33,970 bases of DNA from CAZNGF01 sp964572855. Lineage in GTDB: Bacteria > Bipolaricaulota > Bipolaricaulia > RBG-16-55-9 > JAJCYT01. The DNA lies in the NCBI GenBank assembly GCA_964572855.1, contig CAZNGF010000026.1, forward strand, positions 1-33,970, given 5' to 3'. How positions within the stretch are numbered: position 1 is the stretch's first letter; every line of letters begins with the position of its first letter. Shown one piece after another: positions 14,084-22,058 of this stretch. The position numbers and the translations under genes are program-made. The notes under the pieces were generated by a model, which did no database searches, had not been told where the DNA came from, and saw nothing but the letters and a program-made list of their open reading frames with translations.

Positions 14084-14833
14084 TCAGACCACCCCCAGCT
14101 CTTTGAGCACCTGGGCCAGCTTGGGCGCCGCGGCCGCCCCCTCGCCCAGCATCTCGACCTGGCCGCGCGACTCCTCCGGGAGGCGGAAGCCCGCGTGTTG
14201 CACCCGCCCCGCGCCTTTCTCGACCGGCGTCTGATCGAGCGGCGCCTTCTTGGCGGCCATGATGCCGCGCAGGCTGGGGTGGCGCGGCTTGTTGATGCCC
14301 TCCTTCACGCTGAACACCGCCGGCAGGGTGAGCTCGAAGACCTCCCAGTCGTTGCCGCACTCGCGCTTGGCCACCGCCTTGTCCCCGGCGATTTCCAGCG
14401 CTTTGACGCCGGTCACGCAGGGCCGCTCCAGCGCCGTGGCCACGCGGGGGCCGACCTGGTACTGGCTCAGGTCGGCCGACTCGTTGCCAAACAGGATCAG
14501 GTCGTAGCCGCCGTCGCGGGCGGCTGAAGCGATGGCGTAGGCCGTGGCGGCGGCGTCCCAGTCCTCGTCGTCCGTCCGCAGCAGGATCGCGCGGTCCGCG
14601 CCCTTGGCGATGGCCTCGCGCAGCTGCTCGGTCGTCCCCTCGGGGCCGACCGAGAGCACCGTGCATTCGCCCCCGTGGGCCTCGATCAGGCGGATGGCCT
14701 CCTCGATCGCGCACTCCTCGTGCGGGCTGATCGTGAACTCCAGATTGCGCGTGTCCAGGCGCCGCCCGTCGTCGCGGAGCGAGAACTTGGCGCCCGTGTC
14801 GGGCACGCGTTTGACGCACACCAGTATCTTCAA
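14084..14833 (-). CDS. etfB: Electron transfer flavoprotein beta subunit
   Basis: 249 residues. Partner of EtfA that binds AMP in classical ETFs. Starts LKILVCVKRVPDTGAKF (TTG read as Met), the usual MKILVCVKQVPD beginning, then FTISPHEECAIEEAIRL, VLSVGPEG and the adenosine-region DLILFGNESADLSQYQVGPR. A GTG 9 bases earlier is also in frame, but the TTG at 14833 gives the family start, has GAGGTGA about 8 bases upstream, and lies just after the tsaB stop (TGA 14837-14835). So tsaB, etfB and etfA are closely coupled. Confidence 0.94.
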   Translation of the reverse strand: MKILVCVKRVPDTGAKFSLRDDGRRLDTRNLEFTISPHEECAIEEAIRLIEAHGGECTVLSVGPEGTTEQLREAIAKGADRAILLRTDDEDWDAAATAYAIASAARDGGYDLILFGNESADLSQYQVGPRVATALERPCVTGVKALEIAGDKAVAKRECGNDWEVFELTLPAVFSVKEGINKPRHPSLRGIMAAKKAPLDQTPVEKGAGRVQHAGFRLPEESRGQVEMLGEGAAAAPKLAQVLKELGVV

Positions 14834-14834
14834 C

Positions 14835-15506
14835 TCAATCACCTCGTGGGCGCGTGATCGCCGGCGGGGACCCGTATAGAGGCTCCAGCGACGCTAGATC
14901 GTCCGCACCGTGTTGTTCGTATCGTTGCCACCCCGCCCGCGCCACCGCCAAGCCGGAAGGCCGGCCGGCGGCTTCCGAAACGCGGTAGACGTCCCGGCTC
15001 GCCCCCAGGGCGCGCTGTACGGCTGCGGCCATCGCGCCGATGAGCCAGACGGGGTCCGGTTCGTCCTGCAGCGCCCGCGCCAGCGCTTCGGGCCCGTAAA
15101 CGTGCGGCGCGCCGCGTGCCTCGCCGTCGACGAACCACGCGGCGTACGCGCGGTCGTCGCGATCCGACACCAGAGCGCACACCGTGCCGGGCACGTCGAA
15201 CCGCGCGGCCAGCAGCGGCAAGGACGGCACCCCGACGACCGGCCTTCCCAGGCCCAGGGAGAGTCCCTTGGCCAGCGACAGCCCGACGCGCAGGCCCGTA
15301 AACGACCCCGGGCCGAGCGCGACCGCGATCAATTCTAGCTCCCGTTTGTGCGTGCCGGCCGCTTCGAGCAGCCGGTCCAGGGCGGGCAGGAGCGGATCGT
15401 CCTGCCGGGACCGGCGTGCGCAGGCCACCTCGCCCAGAGGGGTCTGGCCACGACGCAAACCCAAACTACACCAGGCGGTCGTGGTGTCCACCCCCAGGGC
15501 AAGCAT
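14835..15506 (-). CDS. tsaB: tRNA threonylcarbamoyladenosine biosynthesis protein TsaB
   Basis: 223 residues. ASKHA-fold partner of TsaD that, with TsaE, transfers threonylcarbamoyl to A37 of tRNAs reading ANN codons. Begins MLALGVDTTTAWCSLGL, and the diagnostic ALGPGSFTGLRVGLSLAKGL is at about 63-82. Older names are YeaZ or 'M22 peptidase homologue'. TsaD and TsaE are not in this window. The ATG lies 6 bases after the -10 box, so the mRNA is predicted to be leaderless. First gene of the run with etfB, etfA and rpmB. Confidence 0.94.
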   Translation of the reverse strand: MLALGVDTTTAWCSLGLRRGQTPLGEVACARRSRQDDPLLPALDRLLEAAGTHKRELELIAVALGPGSFTGLRVGLSLAKGLSLGLGRPVVGVPSLPLLAARFDVPGTVCALVSDRDDRAYAAWFVDGEARGAPHVYGPEALARALQDEPDPVWLIGAMAAAVQRALGASRDVYRVSEAAGRPSGLAVARAGWQRYEQHGADDLASLEPLYGSPPAITRPRGD

Positions 15507-15512
15507 GCGCGC

Positions 15513-15541
15513 ATTGTAACGAAACCGGCAATGGATCGCAA
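15513..15541 (-). promoter_or_regulatory. tsaB operon promoter, leaderless
   Basis: Minus strand TTGCGA (15541-15536), 17-base spacer, TACAAT (15518-15513), then 6 bases to the ATG. It would drive tsaB-etfB-etfA-rpmB. Confidence 0.65.
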
Positions 15542-15577
15542 CGAAACCGGGTTTTGGACGCCCGAGCGTCTCCGGGG

Positions 15578-16543
15578 TCAGCCGTCGGCGCGGCCGGCTT
15601 CCGGGCAGGGCGTCTCCCGGTACGCGCCCAGGTCGGCGGACGCGAGCGCCGCGCGGGCCACGGCCACGTCGCGCGCGATCTGGTTCTGCAACGCGTCCGC
15701 GTCGGCGAAGGTCGCGTCGTCCCGCAGCTTGTGGGTCAGGTGCACGAGCAGGTTGCGCCCGTACAGATCGGGATAGGGGCCGTCCAGCAGGTGCGCCTCG
15801 ATGTGCTGCCCGTCCCCGGCGAAGGTCGGGCGGTTGCCCACGTAGAGCGCGGCCGGGTGGGGTGTCCCGTCGAGGCAGGCCAGCCCCGCGAAGATCCCCT
15901 GGGCGGGCAGCGCGTAGGCCGCGTCCAGCTGCAGGTTGGCGGTGGGATAGCCCAGCGCGCGCCCGATGCCCTCCCCGCGCACGACCCGGCCGCGCAGCAG
16001 GGGGGGCCGGCCCAGCAGGGCCTGGGCGCCCGCGATGTGCCCGTCTCGAATCAGCTCCCGGACGCGCGTGCTGCTCACGGGCGCGCCCGCCACGGTCAGC
16101 GGACCGAGCTCGAACACCTCGAACCCTCGGCGTTTCCCCAACGTGCGCAGCAGGGCGGCATCGCCCGCGCGGTCCTTGCCGAAGCGGTGGTCCCAGCCCA
16201 CCACGACGCCCTCGATCCGGAGCCGCCCGAGCAACACGTCCCGGACGAACTGTTCGGGGGGCATCCAGGCCACGTCGGGGAAGTCCGCGACCACGGCCCG
16301 GTCGACGAAGCGTTCCAGTAGGTCGTACTTGAGGGAAGCGGGCAGCAACAGCGGCTTGGAGCGGCCCAGATACCGGCCGGGAGGCTGCGAGAAGGTGAGC
16401 GCCAGGCTGCGCGCGCCGCGCCGCTCTGCCCGGCGGCGCGCTTCATGCAAGAGGGCTTGGTGTCCGAGGTGGACGCCGTCGAACGTGCCCAGTGCGACCA
16501 CCGCGGCCCGCTCGTCGACATAGTCGTTCAGCGCCAGGGGCAT
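15578..16543 (-). CDS. ribF: Bifunctional riboflavin kinase/FMN adenylyltransferase
   Basis: 321 residues. Makes FMN, then FAD, from riboflavin and ATP. The N-terminal nucleotidyltransferase domain has GTFDGVHLGHQALL (19-32) and SSTRVRELIRDGHIAGA. The C-terminal kinase domain has GEGIGRALGYPTANL and ends with the usual HLTHKLRDDATFADADALQNQI. ATG 16543 follows GGAGGC; the longer in-frame reading to 17152 overlaps the nrnA gene and is spurious. It lies beside the ETF genes, whose products need FAD. 14 bases after nrnA. Confidence 0.95.
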   Translation of the reverse strand: MPLALNDYVDERAAVVALGTFDGVHLGHQALLHEARRRAERRGARSLALTFSQPPGRYLGRSKPLLLPASLKYDLLERFVDRAVVADFPDVAWMPPEQFVRDVLLGRLRIEGVVVGWDHRFGKDRAGDAALLRTLGKRRGFEVFELGPLTVAGAPVSSTRVRELIRDGHIAGAQALLGRPPLLRGRVVRGEGIGRALGYPTANLQLDAAYALPAQGIFAGLACLDGTPHPAALYVGNRPTFAGDGQHIEAHLLDGPYPDLYGRNLLVHLTHKLRDDATFADADALQNQIARDVAVARAALASADLGAYRETPCPEAGRADG

Positions 16544-16557
16544 GGCGGCCTCCGGGG

Positions 16558-17520
16558 CTACGACCTCAGGGACGAGGCCGTCTGCTCGCGCGCCTTGGCC
16601 AGCACGGACTGCACGACCTCGTCCATCTCGCCCTTGAGCAGGCAGCCGGCCGCCTTGACGTGCCCGCCCCCGCCGAACGCCTGCGCGATGTCGTTGACGG
16701 ACAGATCGCCCTTGGCGCGCAGGCTCACCTTGATGCGGCCCCGTTCGATCTCCTTGAACAGGATCGCGATCTCGACCTCGTCGATGGCCCGCAGCTGGGC
16801 CACGATCCAGTCCGTGTCGGTGGAACGAATCCCGAAGCGCCCGAACACACCGAACGGGAGCGTACACCAAACGAGCTTGTCCTCGCGATCCAGGTTGGAG
16901 AGCGCGTACGACATCAACTGCACCTCGCCCCAGCTCTGGCGCTCGAACAGGTTGAGCGCGACCCGGCGCGGGTCGGCGCCGGCGGCCACCCACGCGGCGG
17001 CCGTGGCCAGCGAGGAGGCGTCCACGTTGGCGTTGCGGAAGGCATTGGTGTCCCCGACGAGCCCGGTGTAGAAGTAGGTGGCCAGCGGCGGCGTGAGCGG
17101 CACGCCCAACGCCTCGGCCAGTTCGGCGATCACGAGCGTGCAGGAGGACCACTCCCGCACCAGGTGCAGGTGACCGAAGCGCGGGTTGTCGCGGTGGTGG
17201 TCGATGTTGAGCACGTAGTGGCCCTGGAAGCGTTCGTGGAGCGCGTTTCCCACGCGGCTGGCCTTGCCGCAGTCCACCAGAATCACCTGCTCGAAGGAGT
17301 CGTCCAGCTCCTCGGGGGGCTGAATGCGGTCCACGTCGGGAAGGAAGTCCAGCTGGCGCGGCACGGCGTCGTGCAGCACGATCTGCGTCCTCTTGCCCAG
17401 GTCGCGCAACAGCCAGTCCATGGCCAGTGCGCTGCTGACGGCGTCGGGGTCGGGGCTGATGTGCGTGCTGATCACAAAACGGTCGTGGCCTTGGATGAAC
17501 GAAACGATCTGGTCGAGCAA
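16558..17520 (-). CDS. nrnA: DHH/DHHA1 phosphoesterase, NrnA-type oligoribonuclease
   Basis: 320 residues. NrnA-type enzymes degrade 2-5 nucleotide RNAs and/or dephosphorylate pAp, and linear pApA or pGpG. DHH motifs: ISPDPDAVSSALAM (21-34), LVDCGKASR (81-89), NIDHHRDN (105-112). The C-terminal DHHA1 motif GGGGHVKAAGC is near residue 290. Starts at TTG 17520, which has AGAGAGGG 5 bases upstream and gives LLDQIVSFIQGHDRFVIS; earlier in-frame ATGs extend through the neighbouring TolB-like gene and are rejected. Next upstream of ribF. Confidence 0.93.
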   Translation of the reverse strand: MLDQIVSFIQGHDRFVISTHISPDPDAVSSALAMDWLLRDLGKRTQIVLHDAVPRQLDFLPDVDRIQPPEELDDSFEQVILVDCGKASRVGNALHERFQGHYVLNIDHHRDNPRFGHLHLVREWSSCTLVIAELAEALGVPLTPPLATYFYTGLVGDTNAFRNANVDASSLATAAAWVAAGADPRRVALNLFERQSWGEVQLMSYALSNLDREDKLVWCTLPFGVFGRFGIRSTDTDWIVAQLRAIDEVEIAILFKEIERGRIKVSLRAKGDLSVNDIAQAFGGGGHVKAAGCLLKGEMDEVVQSVLAKAREQTASSLRS

Positions 17521-17618
17521 GGGAGCCCTCTCTTCTAGGTGGCGTCTGCCACGTATGGCTGGTGTGAGATTGTTGACACGCCTTGGCGCGAGGCGCGGCA
17601 AGGGCGCGGCGACGGTTG

Positions 17619-18473
17619 CTAGGGCAGTGTAACCGTTCGAATAAAGATGCGCCAGGGGCCTTGCCGATTCGAACTGAAGGCCAACCGCTCGCCGTCGGGC
17701 GCCCAGGTGGCGTAGTCGTTCTGTGCGTCGTTTCGCGTGATTTCCTGACGATTTTCCCCGTCGACTCCCACGACGTGGATGTCGGTCTGCTGGCCGCGCG
17801 CGGCCGTGAAGGCGATCCAGCTGCCGTCCGGGGACCAGGCCGGGTGCGGGTCGATGGCCAGCCCGGTGAGCACCGGGGTCACCTCGCCGGTCTGCGGCGT
17901 GAGCCGGAATATGCCCCACTCGCCGTCCCGCACCGAGCCGAAGGCGATCCCGTTGGCCGACCAGGCCGGGTGCGACTCGCGCTGCGGCGTCTCGGTGAGC
18001 CGCGTGATCTCGCCGGAGTCCACCTCGATCGCGTACAGGTCGGGCTGCCCGTCGCGCCAGGACTCGAACACGACGCGCGTTCCGTCGGGCGACCAAGCCG
18101 GGTCCTTGTCGAACTGGGTGTGATTCGTCAGGCGTCTGAAGTCGAGCCCGTCGGCGCTCATGACGTAGATCTCGAAGTTGCCGTCGCGCGAAGAGTAGAA
18201 CGCGATGCGCGACCCGTCGGGCGACCAAGCCGGGTTGAGGTCGCCGGCGGTGTTGTCCGTGAGCGCCTCGACCTCGCCGCTGAGCAGGTCCAACACGTAG
18301 ATCTCGGTGTCCCCGTTCCGGTTCGAAACGAAGGCCACCCGATCGCTTACCGGCGACCACGCCGGACTCATGTCGTCGCTGACCGGCGCCTGCGCCCCGA
18401 CCGACGTGAGGCCGAGCCCCAAGAGCAACGCCGCCAGCACCACGCCAAACCGCAGATGTTCCGCTTTGCCCAT
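17619..18473 (-). CDS. Secreted TolB-like WD40/beta-propeller protein
   Basis: 284 residues. Signal peptide at residues 1-27 or so (hydrophobic LRFGVVLAALLLGLGLTSVGA, ends AQA), then about six PD40 repeats of the kind PAWSPDG-RIAF-S-RDG--EIYV (TolB/PD40 family). TolB proper belongs to the Tol-Pal envelope system, but here no tol genes are seen, so 'TolB-like' is structural only. Other PD40 proteins bind or process peptides and polysaccharides. A GTG six bases upstream (18479) is an alternative start. A second propeller protein, Tricorn, lies on the other side of the palindromic repeat. Confidence 0.85.
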   Translation of the reverse strand: MGKAEHLRFGVVLAALLLGLGLTSVGAQAPVSDDMSPAWSPVSDRVAFVSNRNGDTEIYVLDLLSGEVEALTDNTAGDLNPAWSPDGSRIAFYSSRDGNFEIYVMSADGLDFRRLTNHTQFDKDPAWSPDGTRVVFESWRDGQPDLYAIEVDSGEITRLTETPQRESHPAWSANGIAFGSVRDGEWGIFRLTPQTGEVTPVLTGLAIDPHPAWSPDGSWIAFTAARGQQTDIHVVGVDGENRQEITRNDAQNDYATWAPDGERLAFSSNRQGPWRIFIRTVTLP

Positions 18474-18495
18474 GCCCACTCACCACCTTGGCCCG

Positions 18496-18525
18496 ATTGT
18501 AGCGCGTTTTCGCGTGCGGGTGCAA
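18496..18525 (-). promoter_or_regulatory. Promoter of the TolB-like gene
   Basis: Minus strand TTGCAC (18525-18520), 18-base spacer, TACAAT (18501-18496), about 22 bases before the ATG. Confidence 0.6.
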
Positions 18526-18575
18526 AGGGGACGAGATGTTGATAAGCAGATATAACCGCTTGAAGCAGTAGCAAA

Positions 18576-18701
18576 GCCTCTAACAAAACCCCCGGAGCGT
18601 GTCATCCTGAGGCCGTTAAGCCGAAGGATCTCCTGGCCCCGTGAGAGATCCTTCGCCTTGCTCAGAATGACATCCTGCAAGGTGATGGGGTTTTGTGAGG
18701 C
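18576..18701. repeat. Palindromic intergenic repeat with GTCATCCTGAG core
   Basis: Nested inverted repeats: outer GCCTC..ACAAAACCCC (18576-18592) with GGGGTTTTGTGAGGC (18687-18701); middle GTCATCCTGAG (18601-18611) with CTCAGAATGAC (18661-18671); inner GAAGGATCTC (18623-18632) with GAGAGATCCTTC (18643-18654). The core resembles the GTCATCCTGAG...GAAGGATCT palindromes that I know to be scattered in many copies through several bacterial genomes, and it may be a MITE-like element. No coding frame. Lies between the Tricorn and TolB-like genes and may end transcription. Confidence 0.75.
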
Positions 18702-18723
18702 GCTCTCTTGTATTGCCAGTCCT

Positions 18724-21700
18724 CTATTCGGGCAGCTCCGGCAACGCCCGGCTCGGCGGCGGGCTCATGTCGGGCCGGTCCGGCGGGTCGGTTTCCAGGC
18801 GCTTGAGGATCTCCTCCAGGGCGCGGTCGAGTTGCGGGTCTCGGCCCGCCACGTGGTCCTGCGGGCGCACTTCGACAGAAATGTCGGGATCGGTGCCGTA
18901 GTTTTCCACGGCCCAGCCCACGTCTTTGAACCAGAACGAGAACTCGGGTTGCGTGGTGAGGCTGCCGTCGGCCAGCAGCGCGCGCGGGGAGATGCCCACC
19001 ACCCCGCCCCAGGTGCGCTTGCCGATCAGCGGACCCAGGCCAAGCTGCTTGAAGTTGTGCGAGAAGATGTCGCCGTCCGAGCCGGCGTACTCGTTGGTGA
19101 GCGCCACCAGCGGCCCGGCCACCGAGTCCGACGGGTACGGTTCCACCCCGAACCAGCGGCTCTTGACGTAGGCCAGCCGCTTGCGCGCGAGCTTCTCCAG
19201 CAGCAGCTCCGAGACGTGCCCCCCGCCGTTGAAGCGCACGTCCACCAGCAGCGCGTCGCGGTCGATCTCGCTCAGGAAGTAGCGGTGGAACTCGGCAAAC
19301 CCCTGCGGCCCCATGTTGGGTACGTGGACATAGCCGGCACGCCCGTCCGTGCGCTCGTGCACGCGGGCGCGATTGGCCTCGACCCAGTCGCGGTAGCGCG
19401 CGCGGGTCTCGCTCTTGAGCGTCTTGACGCTCACGGTGCGCGGGGACTTCCCCTCCGCGTCGCCCAGCGTGAGCGCGACCTCGGCGCCGGCCAGGTTCAC
19501 GAGCGCCGCCTCCGGCGGGTGCTCGGCGTCGAGGTCGCGGCCGTTGACCGCCAGCAGCGTCTGGCCGACCTCGACGCCGAGCCCGGGCCGGCGCAGCGGG
19601 GAGCAGGCCGCCTCGTCCCACGGGTCGCCCCGCAGCAGCGCGGCGATGCGCCACGCCCCGCCGTCTGCATCCCAGTCGAAGGACGCGCCCAGCAGCCCCA
19701 GGTCGTAGCGCGGCTCGGGCCGGTAGTCGCCGCCGAACTCGTAGGCGTGCGAGGTGCCCAGCTCCCCCTGCATCTCCCACATCAGGTCCGACACCTCGGC
19801 CCGCGTGGCGGCGCGCTCGGTCAACGGCCGGTAGCGCGCGTAGACGGCCTGCCAGTCCACCTCGGAGAGCGTCTCGTTCCAGAAGTGGTCCCGTTGCAGC
19901 CGCCACGCCTCGCGCAACATCTGGCCCCATTCGGCCGGGGGCGTGACCTCGGCCCTCACGCGGCCCAGGTCGATCCAGCCGCTGGTCTTGCCGGGCGGCT
20001 CGTTGGCGCTCTTCTCGTCGGGCTTCTCGCCCGCCTTGACGGCGCGCAATCGGTTGCCCGCCCGATAGACAAGCGTCTTGCCGTCGCCCGAGAGCTTGAA
20101 GCCCGTGATCCCGTTGACCAGCGTCTCGGCCCTTTGGGTCGAGAAGTCGAACGCCTCCAACTTGGCCTTGGCCGGCGGTGCGCCGAAGGAAAACGGCGTG
20201 CGCCCCAGGCTCCCCTCGACCGGCGTCGAGCTGAACAGGGCCTTGCCGGGTATGGCGGCGATCTGCTCGTAGCGGCCCGCGGGGACCGGGAAGGCGAGTA
20301 TCCGGTCCGTGATCCCGTCGAAGTCGATCTCGACCGCGTTATTGTCCTCCGACTCCCCGTTCTTTTCGTTGGCTTCGGGGGGCTTGGGTTCGGTGAAAAA
20401 GGGCGAGGGGACGTCCTGGCGCAGTGTGACCAGATAGGGCCTGGCGCCTCGCGGGAAACCGAGCTCGAACTGGAGCTCGTCGTAGACGGGGTCGAACTCG
20501 CGGTAGGACAGGAAGTACAGGTGCTTGCCGCCGGGGTCGAAGGCCGGAGACACGTCGCGCAACACCGGACGCGTGACCGTGTGGACCTCGCCGCTGGCGG
20601 CTTCGGCCACCCGGATCGCGGACGTGTGGGGGCTCAGGCCGAAGCCGTAGGCGATCCAGCGGCCGTCGGGAGACCAGCTGAGCCCGGCGACGGGCGCGTG
20701 GGCGCTGCGGTCGAGCACGCGAGCCTGCTCCGCGCCGAGGTCGACCAGGACGAGTTCGTTCCGGTGGTTGCTGAGCGCGAGCGTGTCGCCCTTTGGGCTC
20801 GGCTTAAGGTCCGTGATGCGGCCCAGATCCAGCGCGTCGAGCCGGCGCACGGGGGCGTTGCCGTCGGCCGCGCGCAGCTCGAGCGCCTCCTCCCCGTCAG
20901 CGTCGCTGACCAGCGCGAGGCGCTCCCCGTCACCGAGCCAGCGCGGGAGCCGGTAGCGCACCCCGTCGGGCTCGCCGTGCGGGCACACCGGCCCCTCCCA
21001 GTTGCCCAGCGTGTACGGTTTGCCGCGGACGCTGAGCGCCAGCAGGTGGCCCTGCGGGTGCGGGGTGTAGTCCTCCAGATACTTGTCGGCCCGCACGAAC
21101 TTGCGCTTGCGCTGGGTGCGCGGGCTGTGGTACTCGACGGAGACGCGTCGGCTCGCCCCACGCTCCGGGTCGAACAGATAGAGGTCCGCGCCGGCGTGGT
21201 AGACGATCCGGCGTCCGTCGCCCGCCGGGTTGCGGACGTAGAAGTCGTCGTGGTCCGTGTGGCGCCGTAGGTCCCCGCCGGCGGGCGTGCAGGAGTAGAG
21301 GTTGCCGATCCCCTCGTGGTCCGAGACGAAGTAGATCCGGTCCCCGAGCCACAGGGGGCGCGCGACGTTGCCTTCGAGTGCGATCAGCCGGCGGAACTCG
21401 CCCGAGCCCTTCGGGTCGACCCAGAGGTCGCCGGCCGTCCCGCCGCGGTAGCGTTTCCAGCGCGCCAGGTCGAGCTGGTTGCGGCCGATGACCACGCCGC
21501 CGTCGCGCCCGTAGGACACCGAGACGGCCGGCCCCGTGGGGAGCGCTGCGGGCCGTCCTCCCTCCGGCGACACCGCGTAGAGCCACAGCAGCCTGGCAAA
21601 CGGTTGCGCGTGGTTACTGGCGAAGGTCACGCGCCCGTCGGGGGTCCAGCCCACCACGGTGGCGTCGCCGCCCAGGTACGTCAGCCGGCGTGCTTCGCCG

Positions 21701-21927
21701 CCCCGGGCTGGCATGACGAAGACCTCGGGCGACCCCTCGTCGCGCCCGCTGAAGGCGAGCCAGCGCCCGTCGGGCGAGAGCGTCGGGTGCGTCGCCTGTC
21801 CCAGCCCCGAGGTGAGCCGGCGCGCGAGGCCGCCCCCGGCCGGCACGGTCCATAGATCGTCCTCGCTGGCGAAGGCGACTTGGTCGCCCGCGATCGTCGG
21901 GAAGCGGTAGTATCCGGCTTCGTTCAT
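18724..21927 (-). CDS. tri: Tricorn protease (S41 family)
   Basis: 1067 residues, close to the archaeal 1071. Large self-compartmentalising peptidase that cuts proteasome-sized peptides to di- and tripeptides. Two N-terminal propellers are made of PD40/WD-type repeats (for example LSPDGRWLAFSGRDEG). They are followed by a short PDZ-like region (GLGVEVGQTLLAVNGRD) and the catalytic core. Catalytic set: Ser726/His727 in GTSHAYEFG, nucleophile Ser950 in NEYAGSDGDIF, Glu1008 in AVENYGTDPD. These match archaeal Ser745/His746, Ser965, Glu1023, with the last two shifted equally by 15. ATG 21927 has GGAAGGAG upstream; an earlier in-frame start at 22065 lies beyond the promoter. Confidence 0.95.
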   Translation of the reverse strand: MNEAGYYRFPTIAGDQVAFASEDDLWTVPAGGGLARRLTSGLGQATHPTLSPDGRWLAFSGRDEGSPEVFVMPARGGEARRLTYLGGDATVVGWTPDGRVTFASNHAQPFARLLWLYAVSPEGGRPAALPTGPAVSVSYGRDGGVVIGRNQLDLARWKRYRGGTAGDLWVDPKGSGEFRRLIALEGNVARPLWLGDRIYFVSDHEGIGNLYSCTPAGGDLRRHTDHDDFYVRNPAGDGRRIVYHAGADLYLFDPERGASRRVSVEYHSPRTQRKRKFVRADKYLEDYTPHPQGHLLALSVRGKPYTLGNWEGPVCPHGEPDGVRYRLPRWLGDGERLALVSDADGEEALELRAADGNAPVRRLDALDLGRITDLKPSPKGDTLALSNHRNELVLVDLGAEQARVLDRSAHAPVAGLSWSPDGRWIAYGFGLSPHTSAIRVAEAASGEVHTVTRPVLRDVSPAFDPGGKHLYFLSYREFDPVYDELQFELGFPRGARPYLVTLRQDVPSPFFTEPKPPEANEKNGESEDNNAVEIDFDGITDRILAFPVPAGRYEQIAAIPGKALFSSTPVEGSLGRTPFSFGAPPAKAKLEAFDFSTQRAETLVNGITGFKLSGDGKTLVYRAGNRLRAVKAGEKPDEKSANEPPGKTSGWIDLGRVRAEVTPPAEWGQMLREAWRLQRDHFWNETLSEVDWQAVYARYRPLTERAATRAEVSDLMWEMQGELGTSHAYEFGGDYRPEPRYDLGLLGASFDWDADGGAWRIAALLRGDPWDEAACSPLRRPGLGVEVGQTLLAVNGRDLDAEHPPEAALVNLAGAEVALTLGDAEGKSPRTVSVKTLKSETRARYRDWVEANRARVHERTDGRAGYVHVPNMGPQGFAEFHRYFLSEIDRDALLVDVRFNGGGHVSELLLEKLARKRLAYVKSRWFGVEPYPSDSVAGPLVALTNEYAGSDGDIFSHNFKQLGLGPLIGKRTWGGVVGISPRALLADGSLTTQPEFSFWFKDVGWAVENYGTDPDISVEVRPQDHVAGRDPQLDRALEEILKRLETDPPDRPDMSPPPSRALPELPE

Positions 21928-21975
21928 GAAAACTCCTTCCGGCTCGATGACGCACGATTGCGAAACAATGTTACG

Positions 21976-22004
21976 ATGGTAGGCGCACGCGGGGGGCGAT
22001 GCAA
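21976..22004 (-). promoter_or_regulatory. Promoter of the Tricorn gene
   Basis: Minus strand TTGCAT (22004-21999), 17-base spacer, TACCAT (21981-21976). About 48 bases to the start codon. Divergent from ruvB. Confidence 0.5.
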
Positions 22005-22023
22005 GTCGCGGCTGGAGCGCGCC

Positions 22024-22052
22024 TTTCCCGCGCGGGTTGGCCTTCCTATAAT
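22024..22052 (+). promoter_or_regulatory. ruvB promoter, leaderless
   Basis: A perfect TATAAT (22047-22052) lies 6 bases before the ruvB ATG. The TTTCCC at 22024-22029 is a poor -35 at 17 bases. Little else is seen in the 131-base divergent gap 21928-22058. Confidence 0.5.
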
Positions 22053-22058
22053 GGCCGC

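Noticed and set aside
16558..18525. Extended nrnA reading frame back to 18525
   Set aside because: The extra 335 residues overlap the TolB-like gene and are repetitive Arg/Ala-rich. The TTG at 17520 has a ribosome site and begins at the DHH family start.
18658..21270. Open frame of 870 residues on the + strand opposite Tricorn
   Set aside because: An antisense shadow typical of GC-rich codons; rich in Arg/Ala/Gly/Val with no recognisable domain, while the minus strand is a full Tricorn protease.
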